From Sinotaia quadrata (taxonomy: Eukaryota; Mollusca; Gastropoda; Architaenioglossa; Viviparidae), in contig CM054177.1 in assembly GCA_028829895.1 (NCBI GenBank), positions 79,134,163 through 79,198,162 of the forward strand: a stretch of 64,000 nt of DNA, read 5' to 3'. The stretch's first letter is position 1, and every line of letters begins with the position of its first letter. Below are positions 32,201 through 41,900 of this stretch, one piece after another. The notes under the pieces were generated by a model that saw only the letters and a list, made by a program, of their open reading frames with translations, made no database searches and had not been told where the DNA came from. Both the position numbers and the translations under genes were made by a program.

Positions 32201-35200
32201 ATAAAATGTCTATATTTAATTATTTATATTTCTATAACTGTCAAAACTGGTGCATTCACTTATAAAAAATTATCACAATCCATTTTGGTTTTTCAAAATC
32301 ATTCTAGTTAGGAGTGATTTGTCAAAATATGATTTATATACTAACATTTTTAATTTTCTGATTAATTTAAATGGCAATGTTAGAAATACACAACGCTTCA
32401 TCTAATAGCTAATTACTAATTATAAACAATATTATAACTACATTTTGATAATAATTAATTAGTAATTAGCTATTGGAGTGGTTGGGTTAATACACATGGT
32501 AATGATTTATACAATCAAGGAGCATAAACAAAAATGTAAATTTCCTACAATTCACATAAGCATAACAATAAATTAATAAGATTTTATACATGACTGTTTT
32601 AACTGGAGGTCATATAAGAAATACTCATGTACATATAAATAAGAAAACAGAAAATAGCAGATAAATACATTTCACAGTTCAGAACCATGAAATGTGAACT
32701 ATGGTGGAGTAAATTTGCCTATCGCTTTTTCTAAACTTAATTGTTATATAAATTGTTAAATGTCAAAGTGACCCAACCTTGGGCACTGCTTGTGCTGCTA
32801 TTTTTAAGTGTCAAAGTTGGAAGTAAACAACTCAGGTAAGGAATGTGCTAGACTTGCTGAAGTAATCTAAACAGGTTTTAGGTGGATGAGTAGTTTTTAT
32901 TATCCAATGGTTATATTTACAAAAATGAGACCAGCCAATGGACTGAAATCAAAGGTTTACCTGCTGTAAATTTTGGGACAGTTGATAGCTCTTATACTGT
33001 GCCCATCTCCCTGCTTCAGTCTGAAGTAAACTTGTCCAAAAAAATCAACCAGTGGAAGCAAGCAGGGGGACAAGAAAAGACAGCACACTCCATTGCCAAA
33101 ACAGCAATCACAACAACTGCCTATAACAACATCATCCTCTACAACAGAGGCAGAGGCAGCAAGTGAAACTGCACCCTCCTCCTCATTCAAGGGCCCAAAC
33201 TACAAACAGCAACAGTGAAACAACTACTGCTACCAGCATCACCAAGAGTAGTACAACCATCAAGTTTTGGACATGTTGGAGGCTCTATACAAACCCTCCA
33301 CCACCACTTAATACAGAAGACTACTCAAAAATAACCAAAAGCAGGAGAGGAACAATCAACATCAGTCAAAAGGACAGGGGTTGAACACCCTGGGTGTATG
33401 TACCCACTAGGTATAAATCTGGTGTGGGCTCTGTAATACAACCTCACCTATCCTCTCTCCCACTGCAGTGACCAATGGTCTCCAGACTGAGGAACAACAA
33501 CAAAGATGCACCAGTATGAACAATAGTCATGGACCAACCTGGCTCACTTTCACTATCATCATCCTTTCAATTTTCCTCTATTAACCATCCTTCACTCCCC
33601 TCTCTCTCTACCCTCATCTCAGAAACCTCCCTCCAGTGGTGCACTTTGTGCCAGGAGGCAAAATCAGCCTAGGCCAGAAGCTGTCATCATCTCAAGCAAA
33701 GAAGAATGTTTCAATTTGTGAAGTACATGTACTTTAAATGTTCTAACTTGTGAATGTAGCCATTCTAAAATCTGTTTTATAACTGTCATATTTACACATT
33801 ACAGTTGTGTTCAAGCTAACTGCTCCTATCAGTTCAGTTTTAAAGCATTGATAAATTTTCTAGCTATAAATGTAGTTCAATACTAATACAGCAAATAGTT
33901 TAGTTTACCAAAACCTGATCATCTGTGACAGTTATTGCACATTCTGGATGCATAAATAGGTAATATAAAAATTATTTAACTGTACAATACTGAATTGTTA
34001 AAATTAAATAAAACAAAGCACTCATAAATATGCATAAGCATTCACAAGTGTGTATGGGTTCTATCTATATCTATTTACTTCTATTTTCACTGGCAATATA
34101 AATTCTAGCCAACATTGAATTGAGATTTATTCATAAAAGGGATCATTAATCTCTCTCTAGGCATTTGCAGCCATCTGTGAAATCAAAAATCTAAATGTGG
34201 ACATTAAGAACAAAAAAAAAAAAAACAATTAAAAAATTTGCAAACTGAGAATCAGAAAACTGAATGTGGACATTAAGAACAAAAAAAAAAAGTAACAATC
34301 AAAACTTTGCAAACTGTGAATCAGGATCAGAACTCTCAATGAGCTTCAACTGTCACTCTGCACAGCAAATGATGTTTGTGAGGGGGTAAGCATTGTCATT
34401 TAGTTGTTAAATAGAAAAATTTAACTCTGAAAGAAATCGAAATAAAACTGATATTGTGTGCATAAAATTTAAGAGCATAAGAAAAGCTGATTGAGAACTA
34501 ACAGAGTAAAGTAATATTTAGCTGAAGAGGTGATATGTTCAAGCAGAAACTTACCACTAGTAGTACAAAGATTATAACTGCCCAAGTGAGCACCAGGTAT
34601 GAAAGCTGTTTCATCCCTATTATCTCCAACACTGATGGAAAGAGGCATCATTTGCTGCACTTTGGGTCTTGGGATGCACTTAGCAGTCATCTTCAAAGAG
34701 GAAATAAAAAAATCAAATTTAGCCATCAACTTCTTCATAATGAATACTGACTAGTTTAGTGAGGCACATATCCAACATAATTTATCCTTGACTATCTTTA
34801 AAACATATTTAGTAATTCAGTTTTATCAAAAAAAAAGTTTGACAACATATTTATAGAGTATACTTGCTAATAGTGCTCCAAAATATCCATCAAATGAGCT
34901 GATTTTAAGCAAATGATATAAAATACAAATACAGCTGAGATTAAAGTAAAAAATAATACCAATAAATCTTTTAATTAACACTATTTAAGCAAATAATTAA
35001 TTTTTTTCATATATATGGCTCATTCTCTGAGCATTGTACTTCAAAGGGTGGGTCCATCTGAAATGTTTTCTCTTAAAAATAAAGCTCTAAAATATCATGT
35101 GTTTATATATTCAGAATTAATATGAGAGATAAGTAAAATAGTTGTGTGAATTTTTGTTTATTTATTTTGTAAATAATTATAATACAAATTTGCTTTGAGC

Positions 35201-37154
35201 TGAAAAAATTGCATCTCTTTTTATCACATGCTTACATATAGCTATTTTCTTTAATTTTCATTGCTATAAATAATCCAATAAACTTACCATGTCAAGTTTT
35301 TCTTAGAAGTGATAATACATTAAAGCAAAATTCTATGTCCTTTCATCTTAAAATGGTCAATTCTATGAAGAAATAATATTTTTAAAAGGCACATTTTTGT
35401 CATGCTTCCTTTCTACGTAAATATATCAAAAACTTTTTTATTTTTTTTACAGAACATCAGGATGTCATATTTCAATGCCATGTGCTATTAAAACAATTGA
35501 TGCAATTGGACTATTTATATTCTAATCTTTCTCAAATTTATTTGTTGTACTAATAAATATTCAGCTTTATAAAAAAAACTAATTTGCTTTCATTACTGTT
35601 TTAAACATGTGACAAAGAAATTAATAAATACGTAAATATTAAAATATTAACATTAATATCACTAACTACTTCTTACATTTTTCAAAGTAGTCACATTCCA
35701 GAAAGATAACTCTCATGTCATTTTATCTTGGTGTGAGAAGTTTAAGTACCAAATAAGAAAAATAACTTTTGTTTCCATTAAGAGAACATTGTTACAACAA
35801 CAATAGTGAGAAAATTGTTGAATCATCAACATTTCAAAACAGCTAAGACTTCTAATAATCTCTTTGATTAATTTGATTAACACCATAAATAGCTTATATA
35901 TTTATACACATATCTATGTGGATTCTTTTGCATTAAAAGTTTCACAAAGCTGTATGTATGTTTTAAACCAGAGCTAGTAAGGGTAAAAAAACCCTGTGAA
36001 TTACATTCAAGAATATAAACATCATGATTAGGCTTATTATATATTAAAAAAACAGTATATTTAAGTAGGTTTTGTTTACTACTTAATATTATCTTCAACT
36101 TAACCCATTTTATGTTTGAGTAAAAAAGAGCTTGTTTAAAGATGGTTGAAATTTTTGTCATTGGGAGTGAAATAAGGTTTCCATGTGATGAAGTTAGAGT
36201 TTTATACCCCATTTTAAATAAACATGAAACCAGATTAAGTTAATAATTTAGGTTAATATAAGGAAAATATATTTCTGTAATGAGATAATTATACTGCTTA
36301 TTTTAAAACATTTTCTTCTGATAAAATATCTCAACCTTACTAAGTTTTCAATAGAAACATGTACCTTTTATGCATTTTAAACTCCTATAACATCAACAAT
36401 TTATCATTTTTATCTTTTTATGTTTTTATGTGAGCATAAGGTCCTGCTATAGACTTTAACAAGTAAAATAATTAGATTTAAACCACTTTATTTTTTTGCA
36501 TTTCATGTCACAAAATGGTATACTTGCCCAGAGAATGAGCCATATATATAAACCATAACATTTCAAAACTCTATATTATATCTATCAGCTCTTTCCTTGA
36601 TTTAAGATCTTCACAAATTCTGCTAAATTATATAGATAAAAAAAAAGTTTTTAAATAGTCCATTAGGGTTAATGAAAAAATTATTTTATTTAATTTTTAA
36701 AATTAATACAAACCAATTCTGAGCTTGATTTTGAAAGATCTGTTATACTGCCATTATAATGTTCAATTGTCCCTCGAATGTTTGGTGCTATAACTGCGGA
36801 AATTGGTTTTGAAGTTTTCTTCTCTATTGTAGGATAGGGTTCCACCTTCAGCAATGATGGAAATGGCTTGATTGTAGCTGACTTTTTGTCTGATCCGTTA
36901 TCTGCTGAGGTACTAATACCATTAGACTGAACTGGCAAAGTTTGCATTTTCTTTGAAGAAAATATGTTGTTTGCTTCAACAGGTGTTCCATAGTGTGACA
37001 CTGATTTTGAAAGATAGGAATTGCCTTTAATATCATTTTCTTCAGTGGAAACATTATTCGATGGCAGATACTTTGGCAATTTCTTGGCCTGAAAACTATA
37101 CTTGGGGAGTGGCTGCCTAAGAAGTACTGTTTCTTGTGTTTGGCTTTTAGACAT
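26097..37154 (-). CDS. BLZF1: Golgin-45 (basic leucine zipper nuclear factor 1), complete 7-exon coding region, 457 aa
   Basis: Coding exons on the - strand: 37154-36714, 34690-34555, 32161-31963, 30237-30115, 27677-27549, 27052-26833 and 26222-26097. They join in phase to 457 codons plus TAA (human protein 400 aa). Recognised by the golgin-45 core NAELKRLLVASVGDD (human NRELKKLLVASVGDD), by IQADMWRSKYLASRVM matching human IQCDVWRSKFLASRVM, and by the C-terminal RFHPKARHDNLTMYCCPKC matching human RFHPYTRYENITFNCCNHC. Residues about 205-345 are predicted coiled coil. Golgin-45 is a medial-Golgi tether that binds Rab2 and, through its Cys-rich C-terminus, the PDZ domains of GRASP55. The CCPKC cluster (C446, C447, C450) and hydrophobic C-terminus ...IKVV keep that binding mode. 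The N-terminal third is low in recognisable features, as in other species. Head to head with NME7. Confidence 0.93.
26833..27052 (-). CDS. BLZF1: BLZF1 coding exon 6
   Basis: Encodes residues 343-416, KCLQQVKAAFDPLNAQKSHS through LTKSIKDLSEAVRFRLLPAH to ENTLTRAELFAHE. It corresponds to the variable region before the GRASP55-binding tail. Acceptor ttttaaag, donor gag|gtaagt, ending in phase 0. Confidence 0.85.
27549..27677 (-). CDS. BLZF1: BLZF1 coding exon 5: coiled coil
   Basis: Encodes RVMVEELAAARAFYSSQYQ to NERFEVRTVLLQTY (residues 300-342), matching human RVMADELTNSRAALQRQNRD. Acceptor tttgcag and donor acaa|gtaaga are both good. Phase 2 in, phase 2 out. Confidence 0.87.
30010..30130 (-). 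repeat. 51-bp repeat spanning the BLZF1 exon 4 donor, about 2.5 copies
   Basis: On the - strand the exon end and donor (taccttgcaagcag|gtgaag) recur 51 bp into the intron as taccttgttggcag|gttaag and again, decayed, as tacccttcttggaag|tgtagg. The intervening gtcaattttatactgtaat is shared. Reading on past the first donor meets a stop at once. Confidence 0.88.
30115..30237 (-). CDS. BLZF1: BLZF1 coding exon 4: coiled coil
   Basis: Encodes ARDRAEMAMNLGDFTKKMTE to IQADMWRSKYLAS (residues 259-299), matching the human AREKNQL...DVWRSKFLAS stretch. The first of two overlapping AG acceptors (atatag) must be used, as the other leads to a stop. Ends at agcag|gtgaag, another donor that is tandemly duplicated. 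Confidence 0.87.
31735..31990 (-). repeat. Roughly 53-bp array spanning the BLZF1 exon 3 donor, 5 copies
   Basis: On the - strand the real donor context attgaaaatttagctag|gtta is followed at 52-54-bp steps by four changed copies. One keeps an intact ctag|gttagt (about 31,857). The other three have lost the GT (ctggattagt, aaaattagt, ctagattagt). The shared core is attgaa...ttagt. Confidence 0.88.
31963..32161 (-). CDS. BLZF1: BLZF1 coding exon 3: core coiled coil
   Basis: Encodes residues 193-258, from VPLPDSSLLVRAIEG through the heptad-rich KLDKAKQEVQKLKSQLE to the diagnostic LLVASVGDDFERRIENLA. The acceptor is a weaker gttgaag, chosen because it is the only one that closes the phase. The donor is ctag|gttagt, and this exon end is copied several times into the intron. 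Confidence 0.88.
32705..32960 (-). repeat. Dispersed repeat, copy B (BLZF1 intron)
   Basis: Inverted relative to the copy at 18,410-18,655. Similarity starts near gtaaatttgcc, passes acccaaccttgggcac and ttattatccaatgg, and fades past gagaccagccaatgg. It lies in the intron between BLZF1 coding exons 2 and 3. Confidence 0.75.
33030..33700. other. GC- and CA-rich island in a BLZF1 intron
   Basis: This stretch differs in composition from the AT-rich intron around it and directly continues the dispersed repeat of 32,705-32,960. It is probably the rest of an inserted element. No credible protein was found, only short open frames on both strands. Confidence 0.4.
34190..34325. repeat. Roughly 65-bp tandem duplication (BLZF1 intron)
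   Basis: Two copies of aatgtggacattaagaacaa, an A-tract and tttgcaaactg lie side by side just past coding exon 2. The copies do not include the exon end. Confidence 0.7.
34555..34690 (-). CDS. BLZF1: BLZF1 coding exon 2
   Basis: Follows a strong pyrimidine tract ending tttgaag and encodes residues 148-192, MTAKCIPRPKVQQMMPLS to LCTTS, plus one base at gtg|gtaagt. It resembles the human linker with conserved Pro/Lys-rich residues. Phase 0 in, phase 1 out. Confidence 0.82.
36714..37154 (-). CDS. BLZF1: BLZF1 coding exon 1
   Basis: Encodes residues 1-147, starting MSKSQTQETVLLRQPLPKYS, and ends in phase 0 at ttg|gtttgt. It is rich in Ser, Lys and Pro with no known domain, as expected for the poorly conserved golgin-45 N-terminus. 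The ATG is the first in this frame after a probable 5'-UTR acceptor (ttttattaaaacag, about 37,193). Confidence 0.82.
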
Positions 37155-37346
37155 GTTATTGTTCTTATCAATCTAAACTAATTTCAAATACCCTGTTTTA
37201 ATAAAAGAACATGAAAATATTAAGCATTTATTTAATATTATTAATAAAATAAAAAGACTATATTAATATATAATATTAATATTATTAATAAAATAAAAAT
37301 TTATATTTTATATCATAATACATATAAACATTAATTCTGGGCGCAT

Positions 37347-37349
<3 letters not shown>

Positions 37350-37384
<35 letters not shown>
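37350..37384. repeat. (AC)n microsatellite
   Basis: About 17 AC units in the inferred 5'-UTR intron of BLZF1. Confidence 0.95.
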
Positions 37385-37385
<1 letters not shown>

Positions 37386-38800
37386 AGACTGACGAGAGAC
37401 CTACACTTACACATCTACATGTACATATATGCATAACGAAGACCCCACTATTTATCATCCCCATTTCATATGTTGAATAATTAAGGTCACTTTACAATTA
37501 CCAGTTTCATTATGAATGGATTTTTAAAATAACTAATTTTCAAATGAAAAAATATAATTTTCATTAATTATCTTGAATGTCAAAGTCTGCCTCTATATGG
37601 CATGAGTAAATGAGCACAATACAGCAAAATCCCTTAAATAAATCTAGTTATTTTTCATTCATTATCCACCAATCTGATATTTATTCTATGTTCCATGGTA
37701 AATTAAAATTATTTTTTTCTCAAATTCACTGGTCTGATGCTACCAAAAAGTTGACTTTAGAAATCAATGATGCAGGAGTCTACCATTTCAACTTTGCCTA
37801 TGGAGAGATATAATAACACAATAAAATCCTCATAAATGACAGACCTAACAAGGAACTTACTTTTATCTATTTAGTTTTGACTTCAATATTCTAATTTAAA
37901 CAGATCCAAACCTAAAAAAATATAGAATTAAGAGGCATGAAAACAAATGAGAACTCATTGACAACTGAAGACTGTTTCCTGATTTTCACAAAACAGGAAT
38001 AAGGTACTGATGATGTTCTGTCACCTTATAAAATATTTAGTAACAATTAAGGATTTATCAAATAAATGCATTAGGCCTGTATGCCAACTTATTCAGGCTA
38101 GGAATTCATAAACAAAAAGAATATTACACCAGTGTTTATGGTCACTATAATGATAACCCAGACTAAATTAGCTCTTGTGAAAAAAATCTATCTTAGTAGG
38201 AGTATGGCATTATCATTACTGCAACCATTTCCACATTTTTAGTAGGCCCTAGGTTTTATCCAGTTGTGAGAATAATTTTTATCAAGATAGTATATTGACT
38301 TGGTTGGGTTAGAAGTGTATCTGCAATATAAAAGGCTGAAATACACTGGGAAGAGATATCTGTATATGGTTTGGAAAAAAATATGAACCCCGAATAAATT
38401 CGCTTAAGGATCCGTGCTCGCGGTCATTCCGTTTATAAAGATCATGTATTGAAAGAAAAGACAGAAATGTGTCAAAGTGTTTACAATGTGAAGGAAAATC
38501 TAATATATGAGGAATCATATTTAATACTCTCAGATATTCAATTCATTTGATAAATGATTTCGATAATTAATTGTGAAATAAAGGACATAATGAGACGACT
38601 AAAATAGCATCACAATTAAATTGTTTACATTTGTAATGTCATTGAAAGTCCCTTTCTATAACAAAAAGCCACCAAATTTAATAAAATTAAAAAAATTTGG
38701 TAAGTAATGAAGCTTACCAAATTAATGATAATATCTAGCATAAATTACTATTTCTAATGCTAACTTATATCTTTATGTATAACAAGTAAATAATACTTAC

Positions 38801-38880
38801 GTCTCTATTAAAATTATACGGAAGTTCCAAACCGGAAGTTCTCACAGAGACCAATCTAAAATATCGTTTCAAATAGTACT
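38801..38880 (-). other. BLZF1: Inferred non-coding first exon of BLZF1
   Basis: On the - strand a strong donor (gagac|gtaagtatt) ends at 38801, with candidate acceptors near 37,193 and 37,178, just upstream of the BLZF1 start codon. I infer a short non-coding first exon whose start lies somewhere in 38,830-38,900. Confidence 0.55.
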
Positions 38881-38975
38881 TTGAAAAGGCTGTTGCTACA
38901 ACAAGTCAGCGCTCAACTACGAGCCTAGACACCTTTAGTATTCTTGTCAAAACCAGCATCTTCCTGGCTTTAAAA
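38801..38975. promoter_or_regulatory. Bidirectional BLZF1-NME7 promoter
   Basis: The BLZF1 first-exon donor (38801) and the NME7 start codon (38976) are 175 bp apart and point in opposite directions, so both transcripts start in this interval. Two ETS-type motifs lie here, acggaagtt at 38818-38826 and accggaagtt at 38831-38840. Such GABPA/ETS sites are common in TATA-less bidirectional promoters. No TATA box is seen. An imperfect RFX X-box-like sequence, gttgctacaacaa, occurs at 38892-38904. Confidence 0.75.
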
Positions 38976-38978
38976 ATG
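38976..38978 (+). CDS. NME7: NME7 exon 1: initiator ATG only
   Basis: The start codon is directly followed by the donor (atg|gtaagt), so the first exon contributes only Met1. Chosen because exon 2 joins in phase 0 and gives MDDERYCFLVEWYEE, aligned with the human DM10 start. Confidence 0.75.
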
Positions 38979-41900
38979 GTAAGTTACTTTTCATTATAAT
39001 ATAATACAGTATTTTACCACTTGTATTAATAGTGATTTAAATTACCTCCGAAATAAACTATAGTCAATATTTGGTACCGAAATTAGGCCTAAGTTTTTCT
39101 TGAAACAAAAAACCTCACTAAAGGCATGTTGTTATAAACAGTGGAGTCTGTAACGTAAAATTATGTTTATCTAACGTTTGCTTGTTTTACTGTTAACAGG
39201 ATGATGAGCGATATTGTTTCTTGGTGGAGTGGTATGAAGAGCTGGCCGCACGCACAAGACAGTTTTTATTTTTCTACTTTATCAAAACCAAATCTATAGA
39301 TATGGTAGGCCTATGATTTATATTTATTGAAATAGCTGTAGTTATACAACAGAGTTCTTTTCTTAACTTCTGAGACTCATACTTATATTATGAGTATAAT
39401 ATAATACTCATTATATTAATGAGTATATTAATATTATATTAATACACTTTTTAATTGTTTTGAAAAGAAATATTTTGTGTAACAAGTAAGTCTTCATAAT
39501 GCCTATCTGCCCAGAAAGCTATTGTCAAAAACCAAGTGATAGAAATTGTGTAGAAATACCCAGGTGGATAGAAACGCCAACAAAACCAAAGTCTCCAAAG
39601 TGTGTGAAATATTCTAAGATTTTGAGTTTGAGAAACATTGGGCTACAATTTCAACTACAATATTTTATTTTGAGTTTGAGAAACATTGGGCTACAACTTT
39701 AGAAGAATTCAACATTATGTGCATCAGTTTGTTTTATTAATATGTAAATTTCTTTCACTTTATATGCAGTAGAATAAATTATTCATATCACCAGGTACTC
39801 ATTATTGTGAATCCAAGTACTGCTAAACATGTTTAATGCAGAGTTATATCTTTGGTGCTATAAATCAAATGCAAATGTATTTACAAGCACTTAGTTTGAT
39901 TAATTTTAATTTATTCTTTAAACATTAACATATACATAAGATTGTACTGTAACTTAATGAAAGAGATTAATCTAAAGTATGTCCTTATGCCTAGTTTCTC
40001 CACTTGGTTCAGAAAGAAAGTAGTAGTAATTCTGCTTCCTGTCATGTTACTACTGGTAAGTTGTACTACTACTACTAGTACTAGCTGGAGTGAAAATAAT
40101 TAATTGTATTGTCACTTTTTTTATAAAATGGCAGTTAATTCTGCTTTTTGTCTTACTATATTTGGTTAGTTGTAATGGTACTTTTTTACTGCCAAATGTT
40201 AACATTATTTGCAATTTGTTGTTAATAATTTATATATTGTCAGAAATATTGTGAAAATTATGGCACAGGTTCTTTTACGCTAAACTGTGCTGAGGCATTT
40301 ATAACTAAACCAGTAAACAATTTAGAAAATATGTTACCAGAGGGGTGCTATCATATTAATATTGTTTATCATCTACACTTTCTAGGAGTATATGGCCATT
40401 GTTTTTGTTTAGTGATTGTTCACTGATTTAATATTATTGATATTTTTTTTTTAAAATACAGATAAGAATAGATCAAGTCTATTAATAGTCTATACCTGTA
40501 AAACAAAATCATTAATTGTTCTATCACTTACTGAAGTAACAAGATTTTACTTGAAAATAAATATTTCATACCACTAATAGAATAACAGCATTAATAGAAT
40601 GTAACATAGTACTTTTTTTTTTTATTAATATCAACAGTATGACATAAAAAATCGGAAGATGTTTCTACGCACTTCTATCAAAGACAACAGTATAACTCTG
40701 TCAGATCTTTATATTGGTGCCTGCATAAATGTTTGTGGTCGTCTTCTTACAATTGTGGATTATGGTGATATTTCCACACGCCGCACTCTGGCTAGCAAGA
40801 AGGAAAGGTGTGTTGGCAGTGTTTGCTTTCCATGCATTTATTTCTGTAATCTTATACACTTAATGATCTCTAAATAATATTTAGTATGGCATTTTATTTT
40901 GATAAGATTTGAAACATTTTTGCTTGTTATATATTTTACTTTGTTAAGCTAAACTTTATTTTTATTTACCCTTTTAAGCCAACCTCTCAATTATGTGAGT
41001 TTTATATATTACTTTATACCTTTATTTTTTTAAAGCAGAAACAAATTATCATAATATAAAATATAATTACTCAAAATTTACATTTGGAATAATTGGGTGG
41101 GGGTGGAAATTTTGTTTATTTTATGATCATTTCACCTTAATTAAATAATTATAATTATTTATAGTACATGTATATATTAATAATGAATGACAATCATTTA
41201 AGGCAATTACTAATTATACCAGAGGATTCAGTCTCAGGCCAACCCATTATTCATACTTCTGCTGAACGATCAGTTGGTATCTGACCAACTCTGTTAATTT
41301 TTAATTGCCATCAGATACTGTCAGATAATGTTAGACTCCTAAACTAAGTCCAAACAATGGACATAAAGAACACACTACTGGATTTTAATGAATATTTTTC
41401 TCCCCATCCTTGGACCCTATGATTTATTATTCCCAAATTAGAACATATGCTTGTTTAAAGAAGAATAACACTTTTTTATAAAGAAATAAATTATGAGCCT
41501 TGCTCACAGTCACAAATATTTACAGTATATACATACAAATTCATGTAATCACAGTTCCATCAAACAAAGAAAAGCAATATTAAGTAAATCAAAATGCATA
41601 ATTATAGTAAGGAAAAAAGTCAAATGGAATAGGTTTTCTAAGGTTTAATTTGTCCATCTTATGACCTGCAGAACAATATTTAATTTATAATATAATAAAA
41701 TTTAAAGTTCAGTAAGTTTTATGATTTAGACAAACAGAAATTTAAATAAAATACCTCAGAGAAAAAAAAATGAAGCTTGTTCACTTTTTTAAATGAGTTC
41801 TCAAACAGGTTCACTGTTTGCATCCCGGTGACTAATGTTTTTGCATGTTTTATTCTCTCCATCTATTCATAACCATAATATCCTGAACTTAGTAAAATGT

